Positions 9,016 through 17,738 of a stretch of DNA of 42,500 nt are shown here, one piece after another. The DNA comes from Candidatus Poribacteria bacterium. GTDB lineage: Bacteria > Poribacteria > WGA-4E > UBA9662. The stretch lies in assembly GCA_002709695.1 (NCBI GenBank), contig PAQF01000025.1:231418-273917 (forward strand), in the 5' to 3' direction. Position 1 is the first letter of the stretch. Each line of letters begins with the position of its first letter. Below the pieces are notes generated by a model that saw only the letters and a program-made list of their open reading frames with translations, had not been told where the DNA came from and made no database searches. A program made the translations under genes and the position numbers.

Positions 9016-9867
9016 ATGATCATCGACTGTCATACACATTTTTGGCGCTACCCGGGCGAACTAACCGATGAATTAGCAGACGAAACCTTCATCATGCGCA
9101 ACCAAAAAGTTGAACTAAATATTACAGAAGAACAACATACAAATGATACAATAAAAGCAGATCGAGTAATTGTGTTCGGATTACGAGCCCCTCTCACCGG
9201 TTTCCTGACTGTGAACGACACGGTGGCGAAATACATTCGGACCGATGCAAAAAGACTGATCGGGTTTGCTGCTATTTGCCCAACTGAAGACAATGCGTTA
9301 TCAGAAGTCGATCGTGCCGTCAATGAACTGGGACTTAGAGGACTAAAAATGAGCCCGATCTATGGTGGATGGGACCCGAAAGACCCACAAGCCATATCCA
9401 TATTTGCCAAAGCTGAGCAATATGGATTGCCCATTATGTTTCATCAAGGCACAACCTTTCCTCGAAAAGCCCCACTCAAGTACGCGAATCCTGTCTTGCT
9501 CGAAGATATTGCCCACCAATTTCCTGATCTAAAAATGATCATTGCTCATATGGGCCATCCTTGGGAAGCGGAAACAATCGTATTAATTCGAAAACAACCT
9601 AACATCTTCTCTGATATCTCCGCCCTATTTTATCGTCCTTGGCAATTCTACAATTCCCTTCGGTTAGCCGTCGAATACGGTGTAACCGACAAACTTCTTT
9701 TTGGAACCGACTACCCTATCGCAACCCTAGACGAAACTGTCGAAGGATTGCACAATATTGTCCATCTATCGAAAGAGATGCGATTACCACCTCTACCAGA
9801 CGACCTACCAGACCAAATCCTTTACCGTGACACGCTGCACCTGCTAGGCCTCGAAGACACGAACTAA
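9016..9867 (+). CDS. Amidohydrolase (Amidohydro_2, TIM-barrel metal hydrolase)
   Basis: 283 residues from ATG 9016, which directly begins the conserved first strand. Metal-site motifs appear in order: CHTHFW (H6, H8), MFHQGT (H143), IIAHMGHPW (H178) and LFGTDYP (D232). This is the Amidohydro_2 pattern, shared by 2-pyrone-4,6-dicarboxylate lactonase-like and decarboxylase-like enzymes. The reaction is therefore hydrolysis or decarboxylation of a small ring or carboxylate compound; the substrate cannot be told. Cytoplasmic. The nearest downstream gene is more than 500 bases away, so it is probably transcribed alone. Confidence 0.88.
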   Translation: MIIDCHTHFWRYPGELTDELADETFIMRNQKVELNITEEQHTNDTIKADRVIVFGLRAPLTGFLTVNDTVAKYIRTDAKRLIGFAAICPTEDNALSEVDRAVNELGLRGLKMSPIYGGWDPKDPQAISIFAKAEQYGLPIMFHQGTTFPRKAPLKYANPVLLEDIAHQFPDLKMIIAHMGHPWEAETIVLIRKQPNIFSDISALFYRPWQFYNSLRLAVEYGVTDKLLFGTDYPIATLDETVEGLHNIVHLSKEMRLPPLPDDLPDQILYRDTLHLLGLEDTN

Positions 9868-10023
9868 ACCCAAGCAATAATACGGAATCCTTAGGAATCA
9901 TATTCACAATCATAGTTATCCCGATGATAGGGTTTACGCCCCCAAAGCATGGAAGCTTCGTAAAAGTCTAACCCATAACCAAAAAGCGCACCAATACAAC
10001 TACTGATAAGAACTGGGATGCAA

Positions 10024-10053
10024 GGCCTTTCAGAAAAGGCCGATTTATTTTCC
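10024..10053 (+). terminator. Possible Rho-independent terminator
   Basis: A perfect 7-bp stem (GGCCTTT, loop CAGA, AAAGGCC) at 10024-10041 is followed by the T-rich GATTTATTTTCC. It lies about 155 bases after the amidohydrolase stop. The stem is short and the T-tract broken, so it is a candidate only. Confidence 0.4.
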
Positions 10054-10300
10054 TCAGTGCAATTGTGCCGCCTACCTAGCGACCAAAAATACTATTACCT
10101 GCACTAGCTTTCAAACTTCTATTGCCGATTTTGGTTGTGAACTGAGATATACTATAATAAGCACATTCAACAACAATCCACCCCCCTAAGACTGGTCACA
10201 GCCAACATAACTCACTGTTTATTTATTTTCCGTGCTTATCAAGTATCAAAACACAGGTTAGTATCCTTATTGCTTGATGCTATTATGGGAAAATTAACTA

Positions 10301-10329
10301 TTGACAACACACTACTTGTCTGCAAGAAT
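10301..10329 (+). promoter_or_regulatory. Candidate sigma-70 promoter for the Gfo/Idh/MocA gene
   Basis: A perfect TTGACA (10301-10306) is followed after 17 bases by AAGAAT (10324-10329), which matches 4 of 6 consensus bases. It would give a leader of roughly 95 bases to the ATG at 10431. Confidence 0.4.
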
Positions 10330-10430
10330 GGGGCATCTTTTAAAATGAGATAGAGACAGTTTTTTTGCATAAGCGCCATTTGAAATCATCTTAAATAATT
10401 CTTTAAACTAATAGTTAGGAGGAACACTCA

Positions 10431-11381
10431 ATGTTAAAAGCAGGATTCATTGGTGCTGGAGGTCGTAGCCAAGGCGCTCATTACCCAAGTGTCAATCGCC
10501 TTAAAGACAATGTAGAAATGGTCGCCGTATGCGAACTGGATGAAACTCGGTTAAATCAGGTCACTGAGAAATACGGGTTTTCACATAGTTTCACCGATCA
10601 CCGCGAAATGCTGGATAATGTAGACCTAGATATTGTTTACTGCGTAATGCGAGAGGAATGGATTTTACAGCCTGCGCTAGATTGTCTTAATGCGGGGAAA
10701 CATATTTTTATCGAAAAACCACCCGGCGCAAATAGTGACGAGACACAACAAATATTAGAGGCAGCAATCGCAAATGATCTATACGCTATGGTTGGATTCC
10801 AGCGTCGTTACGCTGCTGTAACGCGCGAAGCAATGCGCCGGGTTGCAGAGAAAGGACCTGTTTCCACAGCAATTACCACCTTTAACAAGCAAATGCTGGG
10901 TGTAAAAGAATTCACGACAACACTTTGGAATGACGTCTGCCATGTCGTTGACCTACTGAGATACATGGCAGGCGGTGAACCGGTGGAAGTCACTGCATAC
11001 CAAGATAAGTTTGGGGGTCAAAGCAGGAATTGTTATACCGGGCTAGTTCGTTTTGATAATGATGCAACGGGGGTAGTATTTGGCAACAGGGCGTCGGGTG
11101 GACGAGTTCTTCGCTCTGAACTCCACGGTGTGGGTATCGGATGCTATATGAAGATTCCTGGAGAAATCGAGATTCACGAAGACAACAAAAGCCATACAAT
11201 GGGCGGTTGGGAAGTTGACAACGTAGATCAAGGAGATGGACCTCGCTATGAAGGTGTCCTAACGATGCATGAGCACTTTATAGAATGTATACAGAGAAAA
11301 GAAATTCCGATTAGCGATCTACGCGATGTAATTCATTCCATTCATCTCGTTGACCAAATTGAGGGGACTTTGCCTGAATAA
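10431..11381 (+). CDS. Gfo/Idh/MocA-family NAD(P)-dependent oxidoreductase
   Basis: 316 residues, with a strong AGGAGG site just before ATG 10431. The N-terminal Rossmann domain has GFIGAGGRSQGAH (residues 5-17), and the family's EKP motif is intact (IFIEKPPGA, E95-K96-P97), K96 being the usual catalytic Lys. The C-terminal alpha/beta domain begins after about residue 125. These enzymes oxidise or reduce sugars, inositols and their derivatives in the cytoplasm; the sugar cannot be assigned. Its stop is 12 bases from the convergent Ldh_2-type dehydrogenase gene, so the two do not form an operon. Confidence 0.92.
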   Translation: MLKAGFIGAGGRSQGAHYPSVNRLKDNVEMVAVCELDETRLNQVTEKYGFSHSFTDHREMLDNVDLDIVYCVMREEWILQPALDCLNAGKHIFIEKPPGANSDETQQILEAAIANDLYAMVGFQRRYAAVTREAMRRVAEKGPVSTAITTFNKQMLGVKEFTTTLWNDVCHVVDLLRYMAGGEPVEVTAYQDKFGGQSRNCYTGLVRFDNDATGVVFGNRASGGRVLRSELHGVGIGCYMKIPGEIEIHEDNKSHTMGGWEVDNVDQGDGPRYEGVLTMHEHFIECIQRKEIPISDLRDVIHSIHLVDQIEGTLPE

Positions 11382-11393
11382 ATTACACCTGAT

Positions 11394-12452
11394 TCAATAT
11401 AACCATTGATCCGGATTCAGTCCAAACATCTTAGCCTCGTCGCAGATAGCTTTCCAAGTCGTTTCATCAACCTCAATACCTTCGTCTTGTTTCCTTTGGG
11501 CATAGCGAAACTCGGGCTCACCAGGAACCAAGATTTCCTCAAAACCTGAGGCTAATCGACTTGATTTGACATGTTGAATTAAAGCTTCTAATTCATTAAA
11601 ATAATCGTCAAGATCAACGAAGTGCTCGATATGATAAACGGTGAAGAGAACACCGTTGCTAACCATAGTGCGTTCACCAGCTGCACAACCCTGACCACTG
11701 AGAATCCCTCCCAAAAGTTCAACTACAAAGCTAAGACCGTAGCCTTTATGCGCTACCACACCTCCTAGCGGTAAAATAGCTCCAGGAGGATCTCCTTTAA
11801 ATTTATTTGGATCAGTAGTTGGATTACCGTCAGCATCGATAAGCCAACCCTCTGGGACATGTTTCTTCTGATTTAAAGCAAGTCGAACCTTACCCTCAGC
11901 CACCACAGACGTTGTCATGTCAACTAAGATTGGATTATCATCCCGGCGCGGGGCAGAAAAGGCAATAGGATTGGTACTAAGACGACCATCTATACCACCA
12001 AAAGGAGCAATTTGGTACCCGAGGTGGCCAGCATTGACAAAAGCAATACCTATCATCCCCGCTCGTGCAGCTAGCAAAGGATAAGCACCAACACGCCCCA
12101 CATGACTCGTATTCCGTAATGCGACTGTTCCAGTGCCATGCTGATTAGCTTTTTCAACTGCCAAGTTCATAGCAAAAGTTGCACCAACTTGTCCCAAGGC
12201 ACCACAAGCATCTACTACTGCAACACACGGGTTATTGATAATCACTTCAGGCACTGCCCGAGGCTGGAACCGACCTTCACGAATAGCTCGGGCGTATTCA
12301 TAGAAACGGATCGCACCGTGAGAATGATGTCCAAAGAGATCAGATTCAATCAAATGATCAACAACTGCCTGAGCACCCTCTAATGAACAACCAGCGGCTT
12401 CAAAGAGTTCGTAGCCACACTGTCTAAGTGTATTTTCTTGGATTGTAGGCAT
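11394..12452 (-). CDS. Malate/L-lactate dehydrogenase family (Ldh_2) oxidoreductase
   Basis: 352 residues from ATG 12452, which has AAGG 7 bases upstream; the longer frame to 12497 would add 15 residues across that ribosome site. This is the NAD(P)-dependent Ldh_2/YiaK-type fold, unrelated to classical LDH. Visible motifs include DLFGHHSHGAIRFYEYA with the conserved His residues, RNTSHVGRVGAYP, and a Gly-rich nucleotide region (GGVVAHKGYGLSFVVELLGG). Family members reduce or oxidise 2-oxoacids such as malate, ureidoglycolate, 2,3-diketogulonate or sulfolactate. With sugar and sugar-acid enzymes nearby, a 2-oxo sugar-acid substrate is plausible, but this is inference. Cytoplasmic. Confidence 0.93.
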   Translation of the reverse strand: MPTIQENTLRQCGYELFEAAGCSLEGAQAVVDHLIESDLFGHHSHGAIRFYEYARAIREGRFQPRAVPEVIINNPCVAVVDACGALGQVGATFAMNLAVEKANQHGTGTVALRNTSHVGRVGAYPLLAARAGMIGIAFVNAGHLGYQIAPFGGIDGRLSTNPIAFSAPRRDDNPILVDMTTSVVAEGKVRLALNQKKHVPEGWLIDADGNPTTDPNKFKGDPPGAILPLGGVVAHKGYGLSFVVELLGGILSGQGCAAGERTMVSNGVLFTVYHIEHFVDLDDYFNELEALIQHVKSSRLASGFEEILVPGEPEFRYAQRKQDEGIEVDETTWKAICDEAKMFGLNPDQWLY

Positions 12453-12629
12453 GATAATTCCTTTCAATTTTTCTGGCCTTGGGTTGTAGAATATCACATT
12501 TCATATTACCTAATAAACCAATATGTTCTGTATTCACTGTATCATTACAAAAAACACCTAACATTTCGAACTTTACCTTTTTATCATAAAACACAACCGA
12601 AAACCAAATTCCGAACTGTCTTTAAAAAG

Positions 12630-12949
12630 CAGGCAGCTCAGATTATCCAATTGGATGTAGGACATTATGGTGGAATTCTGGAGTCAAAGAAAATCGCAGG
12701 AATAGCTGAAGCACATTATGCTTCTATCCCTCCGCACATGTCTTGTGGCCCAATTGCAGCTGCAATTCAACTAGCAACCTGCAACCCAAATTTCCTGATT
12801 CAAGAATTCAATGTGTCTTCTCTCCACGCAAACATACTGAAAAACCCTATCAAATTGGAGGGAGGATATATCCCCCTCCAACTGAACCTGGATTGGGAGT
12901 AGAGCTGGATGAAGACATAGTTGCAACACAGTCCTACGAACCAATCTAA
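12630..12949 (+). pseudogene. Broken C-terminal fragment of an enolase-superfamily sugar-acid dehydratase
   Basis: In one frame (about 12630-12875) the DNA encodes AAQIIQLDVGHYGGILESKK, then PHMSCGPIAAAIQLATCNPN and a stretch ending in GGYIP. This matches the end of the barrel of galactonate/mannonate dehydratase-like enzymes, which typically read QPDxxHxGGI...APHNPLGP...PNFLIQE...GYIPVPTxPGLGVELDE. The ending PPPTEPGLGVELDE continues in the +2 frame to TAA 12947-12949. Loss of one C in the run 12872-12876 explains the shift. The N-terminal two-thirds are absent: upstream of 12630 I find only unrelated sequence. It is therefore a truncated and frameshifted remnant. About 220 bases of gap follow before the next gene. 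Confidence 0.85.
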
Positions 12950-13171
12950 ACACAAGTATAATCAATAAAATAACCGAGGATATCCGGGTACCAAGAATAC
13001 ACTATTCAACCACAAAATACTATCAATGAAGTTTGACGGCAACACACACTCAAACAAATCGTCCTATGATATACTCTTAAACAACAGAGAGTACTATATC
13101 ATCACAATAATCCAAGACTTCCACAAGTAGTACTATGCAAAATGAACACATGAAAACTTGAGGAGATATCA

Positions 13172-14182
13172 GTGAAAGCTAAACGTTTGGTCTTCCCCGG
13201 AAAATTACAGGTTGAAATCGAAGAATTCGATTTGCCTGAGAATTTGGGCCCTGAAGAAATTTTGATTAAAAACCTATGGGGATTGATCAGCCCAGGAACA
13301 GAATTAGCAATGTTCACAGAGAGCCACGTTGGGTTTCCAATTCCTGACTTTGGCTACGCTAAATTCCCATTTCGTCCTGGATACGCAACGGTCAGCCGTG
13401 TCATGGAGGTAGGAGAAAATATCAATGAATTACAAAATGGTGATTTACTCTTCACACGAATAGGACACACATCGCACGCGGTTTTGTCCACAGCAGACCG
13501 ACGACACTTTATACCAGATGATATACTAATTGAACACGTTCCTTTCACAGCTTTAGCACAGATTGCACTATCATCTATTCGGCTATCAAACATCAGGTTA
13601 GGCCACACCGTTGTAATCTTTGGGCAGGGATTGATTGGCAACCTGGCAGCACAACTAATGAAAACCGCAGGGGCAAGGAAAGTCATTGGAATTGACCCAA
13701 TTCCTCAACGACTTGAAATTTCTAGCCAATGTGGGATTGATTTGCAAATTAATCCTACAGAAGTAAATGTTATAGAAAGTATTGACCAAATCACTAGTGG
13801 AAAAGGTTGCCAAATTGTTGTTGAAGCAACTGGAAACCCAGAGGTCGCATCTCAAGCACTCCAAGTTGCTTCACAGATGGGACAGGTCATTCTCTTAGGA
13901 AGTCCCCGAGGCAGTGCAGAAATTGACCTTTATTTTGGGCTTCATAAAAAGGGAGTATCACTTATCGGCGCCCATGCTAGCCGCCAAGTAGATGCAACAC
14001 AATATGGTGACGATGATTCATATGAAATCATGTTGGAATTCATTGCTGATAAACGCTTAAAAGTAGATCCACTTCTAACTCATAAACTACCTACTTCACA
14101 GGCAAAACAAGGATACCAAGGCTTACTGAATTCACAACCAAATTACTTGGGTGTGTTGCTAGACCTACAAACTTGGAAGTAA
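13172..14182 (+). CDS. Medium-chain dehydrogenase/reductase (zinc-type alcohol dehydrogenase superfamily)
   Basis: 336 residues from GTG 13172, with GAGGAG 7 bases upstream. The catalytic half has LISPGTELAMF where classical zinc alcohol dehydrogenases have the Cys-Gly-Ser/Thr-Asp zinc motif, so the catalytic Cys is missing. The NAD(P)-binding half begins at VVIFGQGLIGNLAAQ (GxGxxG at 151-156), followed by an acidic residue (D175) that favours NAD. Members with the SPGTEL motif are often found among sugar-metabolism genes. The substrate is unknown. The nearest neighbours are a pseudogene upstream and the metal operon downstream, so it is probably transcribed alone. Confidence 0.88.
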   Translation: MKAKRLVFPGKLQVEIEEFDLPENLGPEEILIKNLWGLISPGTELAMFTESHVGFPIPDFGYAKFPFRPGYATVSRVMEVGENINELQNGDLLFTRIGHTSHAVLSTADRRHFIPDDILIEHVPFTALAQIALSSIRLSNIRLGHTVVIFGQGLIGNLAAQLMKTAGARKVIGIDPIPQRLEISSQCGIDLQINPTEVNVIESIDQITSGKGCQIVVEATGNPEVASQALQVASQMGQVILLGSPRGSAEIDLYFGLHKKGVSLIGAHASRQVDATQYGDDDSYEIMLEFIADKRLKVDPLLTHKLPTSQAKQGYQGLLNSQPNYLGVLLDLQTWK

Positions 14183-14292
14183 GATCCAATTCTTACGTAT
14201 TCCCCTAATCAAATCCAAACAAAAGTTTCTTGCCAATCATTCATTGATCCACCCTCAACTTTACAATTCCAACCTTCCACAAAGGAAAAGAC

Positions 14293-14321
14293 TTGACAGA
14301 CATTCCAACGCAAACTAAACT
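14293..14321 (+). promoter_or_regulatory. Promoter of the metal-uptake operon
   Basis: A perfect TTGACA (14293-14298), 17 bases, then TAAACT (14316-14321), 4 of 6 matches to TATAAT. The -10 lies inside the palindrome at 14312-14345, so repressor binding would block RNA polymerase. The start codon at 14377 is about 55 bases downstream. Confidence 0.65.
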
Positions 14322-14345
14322 TTAGGCGCACCTAAATTTTAGTTT
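14312..14345. promoter_or_regulatory. Operator: 15-4-15 palindrome, likely binding site of the MntR/DtxR-like repressor
   Basis: The left arm AAACTAAACTTTAGG (14312-14326) and the right arm CCTAAATTTTAGTTT (14331-14345) are inverted repeats with a single mismatch in 15, around the spacer CGCA. The core TTTAGG-N4-CCTAAA resembles the TTAGG...CCTAA core of DtxR-family operators. It overlaps the promoter and precedes a gene for a DtxR-family protein, so autoregulation of the whole operon by metal is the natural reading. Binding itself is inferred. Confidence 0.75.
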
Positions 14346-14376
14346 ATACCCACCAAACTTTATTATTGGAAACTGA

Positions 14377-15054
14377 ATGAACTCACAAGCTGTCGAAGAT
14401 TACCTAAAAGCCATTTATAAGTTGCAATCTTCCCAATCTATGGTGGTCACATCTGCTTTGGCGGATCATCTCAAGGTTAATCCAGCCTCCGCCACAGGCA
14501 TGATCAAAAAATTGGCTGACTCAAATCTTGTCAGTTATGAGCGATATCAAGGCGTTAAACTGACTCCCCCCGGCGAGAAAATTGCGCTCGAGGTTATACG
14601 GCACCATCGGCTGATAGAGCTTTATCTAGCAGAAGCACTGAACGTACCTTGGGATCAAGTACATGACGAGGCAGAAAAATGGGAACATATCTTGTCAGAA
14701 GACCTGGAAGACCGGATAGACAAAATCCTTGGCTATCCGACAACAGATCCGCACGGCGCACCAATCCCATCTCGAGACGGAAACATTGAGCAAAGAAACA
14801 CAAACTTACTCTCCGAACTAACACAGGGTGATAACGCGATCATCGTCGAAGTCAGCGATGACGATACTGACATGCTTCGTTACCTCGGCAAACTAGAACT
14901 CTACCCACAAACAAATATTCAGATTATATCAATTTCACCTTTTGATCAACTCATCACTATCCGCATCATACCAAATAAGGATAGTAATAACGATTTTGTA
15001 ATCGGCCAAAAAGTAGCTAGTTCAATTTTAGTATCCAAATTGGAGGAAGATTAG
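14377..15054 (+). CDS. mntR: MntR/DtxR-family metal-dependent repressor with FeoA-like C-terminus
   Basis: 225 residues; GGAA lies 5 bases before ATG 14377. Residues 1-65 are a winged helix (VEDYLKAIY, then SALADHLKVNPASATGMIKKL and a wing at YERYQGVKLT). Residues 66-135 form the dimerisation/metal domain, with H77, E100, E103 and H104 in RHHRLIELYL and AEKWEHILSEDLEDR. The residue matching the Cys of iron-sensing DtxR is Glu (E100), as in manganese-sensing MntR; K11 replaces the MntR Glu. Residues 145-222 look like a FeoA/SH3-like domain, as in DtxR and IdeR. It should repress the operon when metal is plentiful, through the palindrome upstream. One base separates its stop from the next start. 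Confidence 0.9.
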   Translation: MNSQAVEDYLKAIYKLQSSQSMVVTSALADHLKVNPASATGMIKKLADSNLVSYERYQGVKLTPPGEKIALEVIRHHRLIELYLAEALNVPWDQVHDEAEKWEHILSEDLEDRIDKILGYPTTDPHGAPIPSRDGNIEQRNTNLLSELTQGDNAIIVEVSDDDTDMLRYLGKLELYPQTNIQIISISPFDQLITIRIIPNKDSNNDFVIGQKVASSILVSKLEED

Positions 15055-15055
15055 C

Positions 15056-16024
15056 ATGAGGAAAATCATCGTCCTTGGACTATTTGGTATAACCGTACTA
15101 TTTAGTTGTACAGATCAGCAAAACGTTTCCCCATCTACCCAGAAACCACCTGAAAAACTAGAAATCCAAGGCCGACCCATACGCATTGTAACAACAATTG
15201 GTATGATCGCCGATTTGGCAAAGAATATCGGAGGTGAGATGGTTGAAGTAACGAGTTTAATGGGGACAGGAGTTGATCCTCATCTCTACAAAGCCAGTGC
15301 AGGTGACGTAACCCTTATCTCTGAGGCTGATCTTATCCTCTATAATGGTTTGCACCTAGAAGCAGGCATGAGCGGAGTTCTAGAACGTTTATCAGACAAA
15401 AAAACCAATCAAGTCTTAGCAGTAACAAAAAATATCGATCGATCAAAGCTAACTGCGCCACCAGAATTCGCAGGTGCTTATGATCCACATGTCTGGTTTG
15501 ATGTCACTCTATGGACAAACGTAGCAGAGACTATTCATAGTGCACTAGTCCTACTAATGCCGTCTGCAGAAGCACATTTTCAGAGTCTAGCTAAAAAGTA
15601 TATACTCCAGCTAGAAAATCTTCACATCTACGTACAAGAAAAAGCTGCACAAATAGAACCATCAAAACGAGTTCTTGTCACTGCACATGATGCTTTTGGT
15701 TACTTTGGTCAGGCCTACGAATTCGAGGTCCACGGCCTCCAAGGAATCAGCACTGCAACCGAAGCAGGAACCGCAGACGTTAGAAAACTCGCACAATTTA
15801 TCGCTGATCGAAAAATCCCAGCTATCTTCGTCGAGTCATCCGTACCCAGACAGAGTATCGAAGCAGTCCAAGCAGCAGTGCGAGCTCGTGGGTTTGAAGT
15901 ACAAATAGGTGGTGAACTGTTTTCAGATGCCATGGGTAACCCAAATACGAAAGAAGGAACTTACATAGGTATGGTACAACACAACATTGATACTATTTCT
16001 GATGGACTAACAAGGGATAATTAA
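15056..16024 (+). CDS. troA: Metal ABC transporter substrate-binding lipoprotein (TroA/ZnuA/MntA type)
   Basis: 322 residues. The signal peptide ends in VLFSC (C18), so it is a lipoprotein that captures metal outside the inner membrane and delivers it to the permease. The four expected metal ligands are visible: H76 in DPHLYKA, H145 in YDPHVWF, H211 in TAHDAFGYF and D291 in ELFSDAMG. His at the third position is the TroA/ZnuA pattern; strict manganese binders such as PsaA have Glu. [12 protein letters not shown] is also typical of TroA-like proteins. The metal could be Mn, Zn or Fe; the MntR-like regulator favours Mn. GGAGG just upstream lies inside the repressor gene, which points to coupled translation. 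Confidence 0.93.
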   Translation: MRKIIVLGLFGITVLFSCTDQQNVSPSTQKPPEKLEIQGRPIRIVTTIGMIADLAKNIGGEMVEVTSLMGTGVDPHLYKASAGDVTLISEADLILYNGLHLEAGMSGVLERLSDKKTNQVLAVTKNIDRSKLTAPPEFAGAYDPHVWFDVTLWTNVAETIHSALVLLMPSAEAHFQSLAKKYILQLENLHIYVQEKAAQIEPSKRVLVTAHDAFGYFGQAYEFEVHGLQGISTATEAGTADVRKLAQFIADRKIPAIFVESSVPRQSIEAVQAAVRARGFEVQIGGELFSDAMGNPNTKEGTYIGMVQHNIDTISDGLTRDN

Positions 16025-16812
16025 TGTCGATGAACCAAAGCTCATCAGCCATAGAAGTTACAGATTTAACTGTGGCCTACCAAGAAAAACCAGTTTTATG
16101 GGATATAGATATGAATGTACCCCCAGGCGTTTTAATGGCTATTGTAGGTCCTAATGGAGCGGGAAAGACAACACTGATCAAGGCAATTCTCGGACTAGTT
16201 CGTTCTGCCTCCGGTCAGATGCTAATCTATGGGAAACCATATCGCCAACAACGCCGCATCGTCAGTTATGTTCCACAGCGAGGCAGTGTAGACTGGGACT
16301 TTCCAACTACAGTTAAAGATGTTGTTATGATGGGACGCTATGGTGCATTAGGCTGGCTCCGCCGTCCGGGCCAACAAGAAAAAAAATTGGCCTCTGAAGC
16401 AATGGAGAAAGTTGGTATCCTCAACTTAGCAGATAGACAAATCAGCCAACTATCAGGGGGACAACAACAACGTGTTTTTCTAGCACGTGCATTAACTCAG
16501 GACGCTCAAGTCTACCTTATGGATGAGCCATTCCAAGGTGTTGATGCAACAACAGAAAGAGCAATCGTTTTGCTGTTACAACAATTTCGCGAAGAGGGAA
16601 AAACCGTGGTTGTCGTTCACCACGACTTACAAACCGTTTCTGATTATTTCGACTGGGTTACGCTGCTGAACGTACGCCGAATCGCAAGTGGCCCTGTCAA
16701 CACCATTTTTAACGAATCAAACCTCCGCCAGACCTATGGTGGCCGAATCGGCTTTTTGAAAACTGAGCAAGAAATGTCAAACCCTCAAGTACTCCCTGAA
16801 CCAACCTTATAA
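16024..16812 (+). CDS. troB: Metal ABC transporter ATP-binding protein
   Basis: 262 residues; its ATG shares a base with the stop of the binding-protein gene (TAATG), so translation is coupled. Complete ABC ATPase motifs are present: Walker [10 protein letters not shown] (residues 42-50), Q-loop Q85, signature LSGGQ (143-147), Walker B VYLMDEP (D167, E168) and the switch His near 199-200 (VVVHHDL). It powers uptake through the two permeases that follow. Length is normal for the Mn/Zn/Fe chelate subfamily. Confidence 0.96.
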   Translation: MSMNQSSSAIEVTDLTVAYQEKPVLWDIDMNVPPGVLMAIVGPNGAGKTTLIKAILGLVRSASGQMLIYGKPYRQQRRIVSYVPQRGSVDWDFPTTVKDVVMMGRYGALGWLRRPGQQEKKLASEAMEKVGILNLADRQISQLSGGQQQRVFLARALTQDAQVYLMDEPFQGVDATTERAIVLLLQQFREEGKTVVVVHHDLQTVSDYFDWVTLLNVRRIASGPVNTIFNESNLRQTYGGRIGFLKTEQEMSNPQVLPEPTL

Positions 16813-16818
16813 AAGTCT

Positions 16819-17736
16819 TTGCCAACTGTGCAAATTTTCCTACACCTATTTTCCGATTACACACTTCGCACTGTCGCCATTGGCACTGCGATTCTAGGCA
16901 TCGTAAGTGGCGCATTAGGAAGTTACGCAGTCTTGCGTAAACAAAGCCTAGTTGGCGATGCTATCTCTCATGCAGCTCTACCAGGCATATGTCTCGCCTT
17001 TCTAATTACTGATAGTAAAACTCCTTTGGTCATGATAGTTGGAGCCTCACTGGCTGGTTGGCTTGGCATACTTGTGGTGACAGCGATTGTCCGTAACACT
17101 CGAATAAAAGAGGATGCAGCACTCGGAATTATTCTAGCTGTCTTTTTCGGGGTCGGCATTGTGTTACTAACGCTGATTCAAAAAATACCGAATGCTAATC
17201 AAGCGGGCTTAGATAAATTTCTATTTGGACAAGCAGCAGCTCTGTTAGAAAGGGACATCAAAACGATGGGGATAATTAGTATTATGGTTATCAGCTTAAC
17301 ATTCCTTTTCTGGAAAGAGTTTAAACTACTCTGCTTCGATCCTACCTTCGGCGCGAGCCTAGGTTTTCCAATGAAGATACTCGATATTCTTCTCATGACA
17401 TTAATTGTAATAGCAATTGTAATTGGTCTTCAAGCAGTCGGTGTTGTACTAATGAGCGCCATGGTGGTTGCACCTGCTTCCGCTGCTCGCCAGTGGACCA
17501 ACCGTTTGGCTATTATGGTCTGTTTAGCTGCTTTGTTCGGAGCAATAGCAGGCGTTACCGGTGCAATAATTAGCAGTACAACAGCCAAAATCCCTACTGG
17601 GCCGATGATTGTAGTATGTGCGAGCGTCATTTTCCTGTTCTCATTAGCTTTTGCGCCTAATCGAGGTTTGATTTGGCAATCGCTACTAAAGAAGACGAAA
17701 TTCAAACCGGAAATCAATGAAGTAGATCCCAAATAG
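16819..17736 (+). CDS. troC: Metal ABC transporter permease 1 (ABC-3 family)
   Basis: 305 residues from TTG 16819, six bases after the ATPase stop. A GTG at 16828 is an alternative start, and neither has a clear ribosome site, so coupling to the upstream gene is likely. The protein is almost entirely hydrophobic with about eight or nine predicted membrane helices. It carries the ABC-3 motif SLVGDAISHAALPG near the N-terminus and GVVLMSAMVVAPASAAR in the second half. It should form the membrane channel together with the next gene product. Confidence 0.93.
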   Translation: MPTVQIFLHLFSDYTLRTVAIGTAILGIVSGALGSYAVLRKQSLVGDAISHAALPGICLAFLITDSKTPLVMIVGASLAGWLGILVVTAIVRNTRIKEDAALGIILAVFFGVGIVLLTLIQKIPNANQAGLDKFLFGQAAALLERDIKTMGIISIMVISLTFLFWKEFKLLCFDPTFGASLGFPMKILDILLMTLIVIAIVIGLQAVGVVLMSAMVVAPASAARQWTNRLAIMVCLAALFGAIAGVTGAIISSTTAKIPTGPMIVVCASVIFLFSLAFAPNRGLIWQSLLKKTKFKPEINEVDPK

Positions 17737-17738
17737 AA

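Larger units (their letters stand above)
9868..10430. other. Intergenic region with candidate terminator and promoter
   Basis: About 560 bases between two plus-strand genes. It holds a short perfect hairpin at 10024-10041 and a -35/-10 candidate at 10301-10329. There is also a TATAAT at 10153-10158 with a weak TTGGTT 16 bases upstream. I see no coding remnant in it. Confidence 0.45.

Noticed and set aside
12438-12902. 154-codon plus-strand frame across the dehydratase remnant
   Set aside because: Only its second part resembles a protein family, the first part is reverse-strand and spacer DNA, and the homology continues in another frame. It is called a pseudogene instead.
14179-14196. 6-bp hairpin GTAAGA/TCTTAC at the end of the MDR dehydrogenase gene as a terminator
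   Set aside because: The stem is short and AT-rich, overlaps the stop codon and is not followed by a T-run.
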